Below the pieces are notes generated by a model that was not told where the DNA came from, searched no databases, and was given only the letters and a program-made list of their open reading frames with translations. DNA of 64,000 bases from assembly GCA_963921825.1 (NCBI GenBank), contig OY997592.1:57308336-57372335 (forward strand), given 5' to 3'. Position numbers and translations under genes: made by a program. Shown here in pieces: positions 57,109 through 64,000 of this stretch. This DNA comes from Erodium maritimum (lineage: Eukaryota > Streptophyta > Magnoliopsida > Geraniales > Geraniaceae). Numbering within the stretch: position 1 is the stretch's first letter; each line of letters begins with the position of its first letter.

Positions 57109-59544
57109 ATGGGTAGAGTTGCAATACGTGTTACTTACGGTGAGGAATATAAGGTAGAGGGTGGCAAGTATAACTGGAAATCAGAAAACGAGGTAGTTTT
57201 TAGTCTTCATGTTGATGATAGTACAACACTGAACACATTGAAGCAGCGCATTTATTCTAGGATCGGGGTGAAGGAAAGTGAGACAAAATTAAAACTTAGT
57301 TACGTAGCTAAGGGCTTTGAAGGAGGATTGCCGCCAGAGGAGATCATTGAAAATGTTAGTCTTCAATGTTTTGTAATGGAGAACAGTAATTTAGAATCCA
57401 GGGTCGCCTTACGTGTAGAACTGATCAAGAAAGATATCATTGGCGCCGTAGCTGAAACGGTGGAAGTTGAACAGGGGGTGCATTGTGTTGCAGTTGAGAA
57501 TGCTGAACATGGAAATGGTGGGCGGGATACTTTTTTTGACGTTGATATTTGGAGTGGTGCGGGTGTTAATGAAAACCTAGTTATTCGGCGGCGTCAACCT
57601 AGAGAATGTGATTCGGATTGTGGAGTATATTCAGAAGCATCATCTTCTACGCCACCACCGGTAAGCTTGGATGAAGACAACGGTCAAATTGTGGAGTATG
57701 TTGCTCGGAACCAGCAGTTTCCGTTAGATACGGTCGATCCAGAACAAACCAGGATCAGATTTAGGGATGGGTCAGATTTAGTAGTTGGCAAAGAGTTTCG
57801 GGACAAGCAAGCAGTGATGATGTATCTGACAGAGCTTCAGCAGAAGAAGAATTTTTGGATATGCCGTGATAGATCAAACAAGGAATTATACGTTGCAAAT
57901 TGTGTTAGTGATAATTGTGGATGGAGAGTGCGTGCAGCAAAAGATTGGGGATCGAATACTTTCTCCATCAGAATTTATGAGTCTTTGCATACTTGTCAGA
58001 CTAGTGATCGGAACTCCCTAAAAGGCTGTGTGACAATGGAACAAATTGCTTGTATGTTGGCTATAGAATATGCTGGTCAGAAAAAGATTCCCAGACCTTT
58101 GCTTATTGAAGACAATTTGAAGGGACAGAGTTTAGGCTTGTACAAATACTGGAAATGTTGGAAGGCAAGAACACTGGCGTTGATTAAACTTGTAGGGGAT
58201 CCTGAATTAAGTTATGGATTACCGCCTCTTTATGGAACAGGTTCGAAAGCATAACAAAGGCGCAGTAACTCATTTGGAGGTGGATGAACACAATAGATTT
58301 AAATATGTGTTCGTAGCATATCGGCCATGCATTACTGGATTTAACACTGCTTTAAGGAAGGTGCTCGCAGTAGATGCGACGTGGTTGAAAACAAAGTATA
58401 AAGGGATTATGGTAATTGCTACATGTCAAGATGCTAATCATCACCAATATCCAATTGCATGGGCGATAATTCATGACTCGGAGAACAACGAGTCATGGGG
58501 ATAGTTCTTTGAAAAGTTGAGGTCGTTGATCCCGGACGAGGAGGACTTGGTTATAATTTCTAATAGGCATAAAAGTATCATCCATGCAGTGGCGACCCTC
58601 TACCCAACTGCTAAACATGGCCATTGTAGGTGGCATCTGACCCAAAATGTCAGAGATTATCATGAGGGTCAGCCGAAAGACAAATTGTCAAGTTTATTCG
58701 AAAAAATTGCTGATGCTTACATAGTGGAGAGGTTCCTTGCCAAGTTCAAAAAGTTGAAAGCAGTGTACCCCAAGGCAGCGTAATATCTGGAGACAACGAA
58801 CATAGAACGTCCTCAGTGGGCGAGAGCTTACTTCGAAGCCGCTCGGTACAATCTCATGACCACGAACGGTGATGAGTATATCAACAATGCAATACTAGAA
58901 GAGAGACAGTGGCATATTGTAGAGCTGTTAAACGCCAGGCAAAGACTGGTTAGTCATTGGTTCATGATTCGTTTAGATGTGTTGGACAAAATACCTCCTT
59001 CCCAAGCTGTTACTCCTAAGGTAGAGAGTATCATGTCAAGTAGGAATGATCTAGTGAAAGACATCCGAATAATACCAATGAACCTACACGGCCAGTATCG
59101 AGTTAATAGTGAAAATAGTGACGTCTATGTTGATTTGGGGATGAAGCGGTGTAGTTGCCGGGTGTTTAATCTCGATAGAATTCCTTGTGAACATGACTTA
59201 GCGTGTTGTGAGCATGCTCGGGTAGAGATATATTCCTTTGCTCAAAATATTACACGGTAGAAGCATGGGCTCCAGCATATACTGGAACCATTTACTCAGT
59301 GTTGTGAGAATCAGAGTGGAATCTTGATGAGGTTTCGCCTGAAGGTCGTATAGAGGTTCTCCCTCCTGATTATGAAGTGAGACGCGGTAGACTAACTGAA
59401 AGAAGAATCCCTTCAGCAGGTGAGGTGCCAAGAGCGGCTCAAGCGGCTCCGAAGCGTCCCCGAAAATGTGGAAATTGTTCTAATGTTGGTCACAACAAAC
59501 GCACATGCCCTGCGCTTGCTTCTGCTAGAGCATCTACTGTGTAA
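57109..59544 (+). pseudogene. MuDR-type (MULE) transposase, decayed
   Basis: The first frame (57109-58254, 381 codons) starts MGRVAIRVTYGEEYKVEGGK, a PB1-like N-terminal region. FRDKQAVMMYLTELQQKKNF, CRDRSNKELYVANC and CGWRVRAAKDWGS match the MuDR DBD. After a frameshift near 58235 the MULE catalytic domain follows: AVDATWLKTKYKG (first Asp), ISNRHKSI (usual second Asp now Asn), CRWHLTQN, and the Glu region near YLETTNIERPQWAR. Next come a SWIM zinc finger (CSCRVFNLDRIPCEH, near 59155) and a C-terminal knuckle CGNCSNVGHNKRTC. Stops: TAG 58502 (a Trp codon in relatives), TAA 58781, TGA 59305; a second frameshift lies near 59235. The product would cut and paste the element; this copy is dead. 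It lies upstream of four small ORFs. Confidence 0.92.
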
Positions 59545-59584
59545 GGTTTTTAATTTCATTCTGCTATTATTTGGTGACTGAAGG

Positions 59585-59587
<3 letters not shown>

Positions 59588-59633
<46 letters not shown>
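59588..59633. repeat. (TA)n microsatellite
   Basis: About 22 TA dinucleotides, directly downstream of the transposase stop. Confidence 0.95.
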
Positions 59634-59635
<2 letters not shown>

Positions 59636-59752
59636 ATTATGCTACTATTTGGTGACTGATGATACTAGATGTATTTCATTATGATACTATTTAGGTTTGA
59701 TGTGAATCGTTTGGTGTTAGTGGTTGCATTGTTCAGGGTGTAATGCATTTTT

Positions 59753-59943
59753 CCATGCGGTCATCATTGGTCACCGTGCGGTCGAACAGAGAGCAATACT
59801 CCCGCACAAGGTTTGTCCGCACGGTTGGTTATCATGTTGTGCGGCTGATCGGTGCGGCTTTATACCCACCCGTGCGCAATAAAATATGTGCTGAAATGGT
59901 CTCTGATCAACCGTGCGGTACTATAAACACCCGTGCGGCCAGA
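59753..59943. repeat. CCGCACGG motif cluster B
   Basis: Exact sites: CCGTGCGG at 59774, 59911, 59931; CCGCACGG at 59817; variants CCATGCGG (59753), CCCGCACAAG (59801), TTGTGCGGC, GGTGCGGC and CCGTGCGC (59870). It lies between the transposase 3' end and the 3' end of the minus-strand ORF at 60148. Confidence 0.88.
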
Positions 59944-60147
59944 TGACCACACAGTGTTTATACGATACTGTTTAACCATAAACATGACAACATTCAATCA
60001 ATAACTAGCCATGTAAAGACAACTTAAACATGTTCCACGTTAAGTACCAACCATACTTATTACAACAAATACTCACACGTACTGCAAAATTTGTGGTCTT
60101 TGTTTCCGAGACAAAGTCGGGCACATATTACCTAAACCCTAAACGGA

Positions 60148-60390
60148 TTACCAACGCGCTGGACCGTAGTCCTCACCCGTGAATGACAAGATGTAGAACT
60201 CAAGATTGTCAAGCTCTTCCACGACTTTGTTAGCTTTCTGCATGTCTTCCTCTGACCATTCTGTTGTATCGCCCCCCCGGACCTCCTCCCGAACCTTCTC
60301 ACGAAGTTGGACCGCCTTCGGAAGGATCCGTAGGAGAGCTGTCTTGATTTTCTCGAACCTCAACATCATCTCACCATTGTGTGTAGTCAT
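60148..60390 (-). CDS. Passenger ORF 1 of the MULE, unknown, 80 aa
   Basis: An intact frame MTTHNGEMMLRFEKIKTALL to FTGEDYGPARW. The sequence predicts an all-alpha protein: LRFEKIKTALLRILPKAVQL and MQKANKVVEELDNLEFYIL are amphipathic, with a charged loop (REEVRGGDTTEWSEEDM) between. I recognise no family. A TATA box CCTATAAAAG lies at 60454-60462 on the minus strand, about 64 bp before the ATG, with motif clusters on both sides. The intact frame, the promoter and the conserved architecture with neighbouring ORFs support a real gene. Function unknown; a partner of the transposase or a motif-binding factor would be guesses. Confidence 0.58.
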   Translation of the reverse strand: MTTHNGEMMLRFEKIKTALLRILPKAVQLREKVREEVRGGDTTEWSEEDMQKANKVVEELDNLEFYILSFTGEDYGPARW

Positions 60391-60453
60391 TGCTGAATTT
60401 CTGATTATCTGATCAATAGATGAAGTGAGAAAAGTGAGTGAACACTCACACTC

Positions 60454-60462
60454 TTTTATAGG
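60454..60462 (-). promoter_or_regulatory. TATA box of passenger ORF 1
   Basis: The minus strand reads CGCCTATAAAAGAG. The same GCCTATAAA element precedes the ORF at 62685-63080. Confidence 0.65.
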
Positions 60463-60565
60463 CGAGGTTGTTAGTGTAGTTAGTGGGTTCCATTAAATGT
60501 GGGGTGGTGGTCAGAGGGTTCCATTAAATGTGGGGTGGTTAAGGTTCAGAATTTATGTCATATGA

Positions 60566-60900
60566 CCGCACATGTGGATGTCAGACCCGCACGACTCTTG
60601 GTTAAGGCCGCACGGTTGATTAAGATGACCGCATGGAAGTGTTGGTGAAGTGAGATACGTGATGCTGCACGGCGTGTTCAACGTCGCACGGTTGTAAAAT
60701 CATGTAGCCCGTGCGGGTATATTTATAGACCGCATGGAAGTGTTGGTCACTTAAATTGATGAAGTGAGATACGTGATGCCGCACGGCGTACTCAACGCCG
60801 CGCGGTTGTAAACTCATGTAGCCCGTGCGGGTATATTTATAGACCACATGGGTGAGAATGATAACCGCATGGTCATGTTATTGACCGCATGGTTGTACAG
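60566..60900. repeat. CCGCACGG motif cluster C with a direct duplication
   Basis: Exact sites: CCGCACGG at 60608 and 60779; CCGTGCGG at 60709 and 60823; variants CCGCATGG at 60629, 60730, 60874 and 60893, plus others. A unit of about 100-115 bp starting GACCGCATGGAAGTGTTGGT occurs twice in tandem (about 60627-60727 and 60728-60841); the second copy has a 13-bp insert. Confidence 0.88.
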
Positions 60901-60963
60901 AGACATATGCAAAAATTACTTTCAAAGTTGAAATCCATTATTATTGAAGTCGATGACATTACA

Positions 60964-61314
60964 TTACATGGAAGACAGTTGGTTAATAATACTCTCATCA
61001 TTGTCTTTCACCTGAGCCATCCACTGAAGCCAACGCTGGAACCAAGTAGGCTCCACGACCGAATCTAAGTCATCCTCAATCCCCCAACCAGACCTTTCAA
61101 ACGGGGGTCCAGGATATGGTGCGTCTTTCTCACGCATGATTCGGTCAATGACTTCCCACCGCTCAATGACGTCTTGGAGTCCTCGGTCGAACTCAATCAC
61201 CCACGCGGGTTCAGGTCGTAGGCCCCTACGTGGTTCGCGTACTCCTAGTATGTTTCTGGCAGCTTCGCTTCGCCTCCATCGTCGCTCAAGACGTGCATCG
61301 TGGTTTGGGTCCAT
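60964..61314 (-). CDS. Passenger ORF 2 of the MULE, unknown, 116 aa
   Basis: An intact frame beginning MDPNHDARLERRWRRSEAAR. It has a basic N-terminus, then RPEPAWVIEFDRGLQDVIER (helical), RIMREKDAPYPGPPFERSGW and an aromatic C-terminal part VEPTWFQRWLQWMAQ. It is paralogous to the ORF at 62685-63080: shared blocks M-(D/E)-PNHD, PEPAW-(V/S)-IE, (R/L)-MREK, (V/F)-EP-(T/S)-WFQ and a final short helix. I recognise no known family. A TATA box ATTTATAGG (minus CCTATAAAT, 61488-61496) lies about 175 bp upstream, the same distance as in the paralogue. Conservation between two copies that now differ at most positions suggests selection on the protein. Confidence 0.66.
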   Translation of the reverse strand: MDPNHDARLERRWRRSEAARNILGVREPRRGLRPEPAWVIEFDRGLQDVIERWEVIDRIMREKDAPYPGPPFERSGWGIEDDLDSVVEPTWFQRWLQWMAQVKDNDESIINQLSSM

Positions 61315-61487
61315 GCTGTCACAAACATAATATGGTTACACCACTTAAACAAACACACACATATGCAGAAAACGATAATTCATGAACACAAGTCGAATAC
61401 CCAAGAAGAAGAGCTTGATGTCGTACAGATGGAACGAAGTTAGTGAAGAGGTATGCTTTGAAGATGATAATGAGGCTAATCAACCTC

Positions 61488-61496
61488 ATTTATAGG
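61488..61496 (-). promoter_or_regulatory. TATA box of passenger ORF 2
   Basis: The minus strand reads TTTCCTATAAATGAGG. Its distance to the ATG is about 175 bp. The segment between them is homologous to 63080-63260 (AGTCGAATACCC.AGAAGAAG is shared). Confidence 0.62.
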
Positions 61497-61525
61497 AAAT
61501 TAGTAAGGGTTTAGGCATTAATGTC

Positions 61526-61903
61526 GCATGGGGAGTTGTTTCTAACACATTAATGGGTTCGACCTTCAATGGTTGACTCATTACTGTTCAGTCCATCTGG
61601 TAGGTGAAAGCCCGTGCGGTAGATACGTACACCCGCACGAGTGCCGCATGAGTGAAAGTAATCCGTCAGCAATGTCTGACCGCACGGGTGAGAAACCCTA
61701 ATATCTATCCCATGCGGCACCCGTGCGGGTGTACGTATCTGCCGCATGGTTCAGTCACAGACCCAAAATGTTCCCTATTCCCTATGTGCTTGTTTTGATG
61801 ACGACATTAATTTTGTTAGTACCTAATACCCACCAACCCAACCAAATGATATGGATTAGGGTTAGGGTGTGCTTGAAGAGGGTTGTAAGTATATGCCGCA
61901 CGG
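61526..61903. repeat. CCGCACGG motif cluster D with an inverted repeat
   Basis: Exact sites: CCGTGCGG at 61612 and 61721; CCGCACGG at 61680 and 61896; plus CCGCACGA, CCGCATGA, CCATGCGG and CCGCATGG variants. Arms at 61611-61649 and 61709-61747 are inverted copies (about 38 bp, about 85 percent identical), each holding three motif sites around a GATACGTACACC core, with a 60-bp spacer. Confidence 0.88.
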
Positions 61904-62071
61904 TTCAGTCACATACCCTAATTAATGAAACCCACCACCAACCACTTATTACTGAAACCTACCACCCACTCAACATTTATGGAAGTCACCACGCCTTTAA
62001 AACCCAGTCTCCACTCTCCACTCTGCACTCCACTCTTCACTCATCACTCTCCACTCTTAATTTCATCAACT

Positions 62072-62281
62072 ATGTCTGCACAAAGTGCTAAACTTAGTGA
62101 TAACCTTGAACTCAAGGAGGTATTGGACGAGCTCAAGAAGTTAAAGACAACTCTGCTGAAAGTGAAATAGCAGGAAGATGCACTGCTTCAGGAGTTGAAG
62201 GAGGGCTTGAAGCAGCTCGCTGAAATTAAACAATCAATACTGTCCTTGACTAACCAATCTGCTAGCACTTCCCGTTGGTAA
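62072..62281 (+). pseudogene. Passenger ORF 3 of the MULE, coiled-coil protein, one in-frame TAG
   Basis: The plus frame MSAQSAKLSDNLELKEVLDE, LKKLKTTLLKVK, then TAG (62168-62170), then QEDALLQELKEGLKQLAEIK and QSILSLTNQSASTSRW, ending TAA at 62281; 69 codons in all. Leu/Ile/Val residues recur at heptad-like spacing on both sides of the stop, so the whole is one predicted coiled coil broken by a single nonsense codon (probably formerly AAG, GAG or CAG). A TATA-like CTTTAAAA lies at 61995-62002, about 70 bp upstream, and the CT-rich leader fits a transcript start. This is the only accessory ORF on the same strand as the transposase. No family recognised. Confidence 0.55.
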
Positions 62282-62435
62282 TATGGTAATATGCGTTTGT
62301 AATAAGTATGGTTGTAATGTAAATCATGTTTCTCATTGAAGTTGAATCAACTTTAATGTGAATCGTGATATTTGATTGACGTTTAGGGTTTGTACCTTCC
62401 TTTTAGCCCTCTTTCATAGGAACAGAACCAACCCG

Positions 62436-62615
62436 CACGACTCTTCTATCGACCCGCACGAGTATTTAATAGAACCGCACGGGCATCGCATGGGACCGAT
62501 AATAGGGTTTCTCAGCCGCACGGGTATGTAAGTAGACCGCACGACTTAATAATAGGGTTTGGGTCCTATGCATTTCTTGTACTCGCACGGGTGTGTTTAG
62601 GACCGTACGGGCAGA
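62436..62615. repeat. CCGCACGG motif cluster E
   Basis: Exact CCGCACGG at 62475 and 62516; variants CCCGCACGA (62432, 62454), CCGCACGA (62537), CTCGCACGG (62583) and CCGTACGG (62603). It lies between the convergent 3' ends of ORF 3 and ORF 4. Here nearly all sites share one orientation. Confidence 0.86.
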
Positions 62616-62684
62616 GATCATTCGGAAAACAACTATCAAGAAGTAAAATAAAATTTATATTTATTAATCCGAAAACCAAATACA

Positions 62685-63080
62685 CTAAGTAGCCCGGAGA
62701 GTGTTAATAAGACTCATCTCGATTTCTTTGTTCCGATCCATCCACTCTACGTAACCCTGGAACCAAGAAGGCTCCTCGAAAGAATCAAGCAGGTCATCCT
62801 CCCTTATCGAAGGGTGTGCTCGAAGAGGGTTTGCACCGTAAGGGGGTGGGGGACATGGTAGATGCTTCTCGCGCATGAGTTGCTCAATTTGTTCCAAGCG
62901 CTCATTTTCTTCTTCGAGTATGCGGTAGTACTCGATCGACCATGCTGGTTCTGGGGCTTGATACAACCGTTCGGGAACGCGAACTATCCGGCCGTCCCTG
63001 ATTCCAACTATGGTTCTGGCATTCTGCTGTCACCTCGAGGGGATGAAGCCAGGAAGAAGAAGATCGTGGTTTGGTTCCAT
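62685..63080 (-). pseudogene. Passenger ORF 4 of the MULE, paralogue of ORF 2, one in-frame TGA
   Basis: The ATG at 63080 gives MEPNHDLLLPGFIPSR, then TGA (63030-63032, probably a CGA Arg codon originally), then QQNARTIVGIRDGRIVRVPE and PEPAWSIEYYRILEEENERL, EQLMREKHLPCPPPPYG, EEPSWFQGYVEWMDR, stop at 62685. Alignable along its whole length with the ORF at 60964-61314. A downstream Met (62966) gives 93 aa, but the paralogue shows the true start is at 63080. TATA box CCTATAAATGGG at 63255-63264, about 175 bp upstream. Function unknown. Confidence 0.62.
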
Positions 63081-63254
63081 CCTGTCCCAAACATATACAC
63101 GCCTACACAACAAAAACAACTAACAAATGATAATGCAAGAACAGAAGTCGAATACCCGAGAAGAAGAAGAGGTTGATGCCGTATGGATGAGATTAAGTTA
63201 GTGTAGAGGGAAGCTTTGACGAGGGCAGTGAAGATAATGGGTCTGCTGAAGCCC

Positions 63255-63264
63255 ATTTATAGGC
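63255..63264 (-). promoter_or_regulatory. TATA box of passenger ORF 4
   Basis: The minus strand reads GCCTATAAATGGGC. Spacing to the ATG matches passenger ORF 2. Confidence 0.62.
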
Positions 63265-63442
63265 GTAATGAAATTAATAGGCATGCCAAGTTATTGTTGA
63301 GACATTAATAGGCATTCAGAGGTGTTGTTGGGATATTAAATGCATTCAAGGTGTGGTTGGGACATTCATTGTGCCAACAATACTAATATATTTGAATTCA
63401 AAATTCAAATATTGGACTGTCTGTGGACAAAATGAACGACAA

Positions 63443-63790
63443 CGTCGGGTTGACAGCAACCCGTGCGGGTGACGTATAAAACAACGTCGGGGTTGACAGG
63501 AACCCGTGCGGGTGACGTATGGCACTCACGGGTGCACACAAACGACGTCGGGGTTGACAACAAACCGTACGGCCATAAGCATATCCCCGCACGGTTGCCA
63601 GAACCTAAGTCAGGGTTGACAGCACCCCGTACGGCCAGATACGGGACCGCACGGTTCATCAGAGAGTCTGTCACTGAACATAATTCTGGCCGCCCGGGTG
63701 TGCTTATTGCCGCACGGGTGACCAGTTGCATTTCTGCACTAACGTACCCATCACCTTCACCATGCGACAAGTATACTAGCCGCACGGCGA
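63443..63790. repeat. CCGCACGG motif cluster F with tandem units
   Basis: Four degenerate units of 40-60 bp, each with GTCGGGGTTGACAG (or a close variant) followed by AACCCGTGCGGGTGACGTAT-like sequence (starts about 63443, 63485, 63546, 63608). Exact motif sites: CCGTGCGG at 63461 and 63504; CCGCACGG at 63587, 63647, 63710 and 63780. It lies upstream of the ORF 4 promoter. Confidence 0.88.
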
Positions 63791-63977
63791 AGTGCATTTC
63801 AACATTTTTGGACATGGAACTCTTGCCATTCAACACAAGACATAAGTACCAAAATAGAAACACAATTACATTCAAATCCTTCATGTCCAAAACCCAAGTA
63901 CCAAATAGTCCAAAACCTAAGAAGAACATAGTAAGACAATTACAAACAAATACTTGATGTCCAAAACCTACAAAAGA

Positions 63978-64000
63978 AGTTGCCAGTTCGACATGGCCTC
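63978..64000 (-). CDS. C-terminal end of a further minus-strand ORF leaving the window
   Basis: From the right edge the minus strand reads EAMSNWQLLL followed by TAG. It then passes into AT-rich sequence resembling the 3' flank of passenger ORF 1 (both contain short ACATG/ATTACAA-type segments). Only about seven to ten codons are visible, so this is a weak call. If real, the MULE carries a fifth accessory ORF. Confidence 0.25.

Noticed and set aside
56791-63787. CRISPR array or classical satellite for the CCGCACGG clusters
   Set aside because: The genome is eukaryotic, the motif is 8 bp, spacing is irregular and both orientations are mixed. It is not a repeat-spacer array and has no constant period.
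63405-63957. Long overlapping frames on both strands (164 and 174 codons) in motif cluster F
   Set aside because: They arise because the repeated CCGTGCGG-type units and GC composition suppress stops. The peptides only restate the repeats and no conserved protein is visible.

Overview
The window is nuclear DNA of a flowering plant, probably a eudicot. The signs are genes with GT-AG introns, a Pol III U6 snRNA gene with the plant USE and TATA elements, plant gene families (lectin receptor kinase, mitochondrial octanoyltransferase, organelle-targeted SELO) and a dense layer of plant LINEs, MULEs, hAT elements and LTRs. I cannot name the species.

Layout. 1-1.7 kb: first exon and 5' UTR of a minus-strand gene that leaves the window on the left (probably EMSY-LIKE). 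1.8-21.6 kb: a graveyard of retroelements, mostly LINE relatives with DUF4283/zinc-knuckle ORF1 remains, plus MITEs and a solo LTR; no intact host gene was recognised. 22.1-26.8 kb: a complete eight-exon SELO gene (639 aa). 27-29.2 kb: a decayed minus-strand LINE interrupted by an 883-bp hAT element. 29.4-32.4 kb: LIP2 (226 aa, coding part in one exon, likely 5' UTR intron). 34.3-34.45 kb: a U6 gene. 34.5-40.2 kb: two copies of a block carrying a stub of a receptor-kinase C-terminus, with an ORF1-only LINE between them. 40.9-45.2 kb: a G-type lectin receptor kinase on the minus strand, frameshifted twice, with a 1-kb foldback element in its intron. 45.6-50.1 kb: a LINE-like repeat split by a 2.7-kb solo LTR. 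50.5-52.9 kb: a dead LINE with endonuclease, RT and RNase H remnants. 53.3-55.7 kb: a gene for a small basic AT-hook protein.

56-64 kb is the most unusual part. A decayed MuDR-type (MULE) transposase is followed by at least four small ORFs that I do not recognise. Two are clear paralogues with TATA boxes at the same distance upstream. All gaps between the ORFs, and the likely 5' UTR intron of the transposase, are packed with an irregularly spaced, both-orientation motif CCGCACGG/CCGTGCGG. I counted 25 exact copies by eye in 7 kb plus many one-base variants, and none inside the ORFs. The layout (transposase, accessory ORFs and noncoding spacers full of one short CpG-rich motif) resembles Arabidopsis VANDAL MULEs, whose VANC proteins bind short motifs in the element and counteract its silencing. 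The motif and the small proteins here are different, so this may be an independent self-recognition system. The element appears to continue past the right edge.

Three transposon copies (1.9, 9.8 and 36.2 kb) share both ends, have target-site duplications and lack any ORF2, so they look like an ORF1-only LINE family moved in trans.
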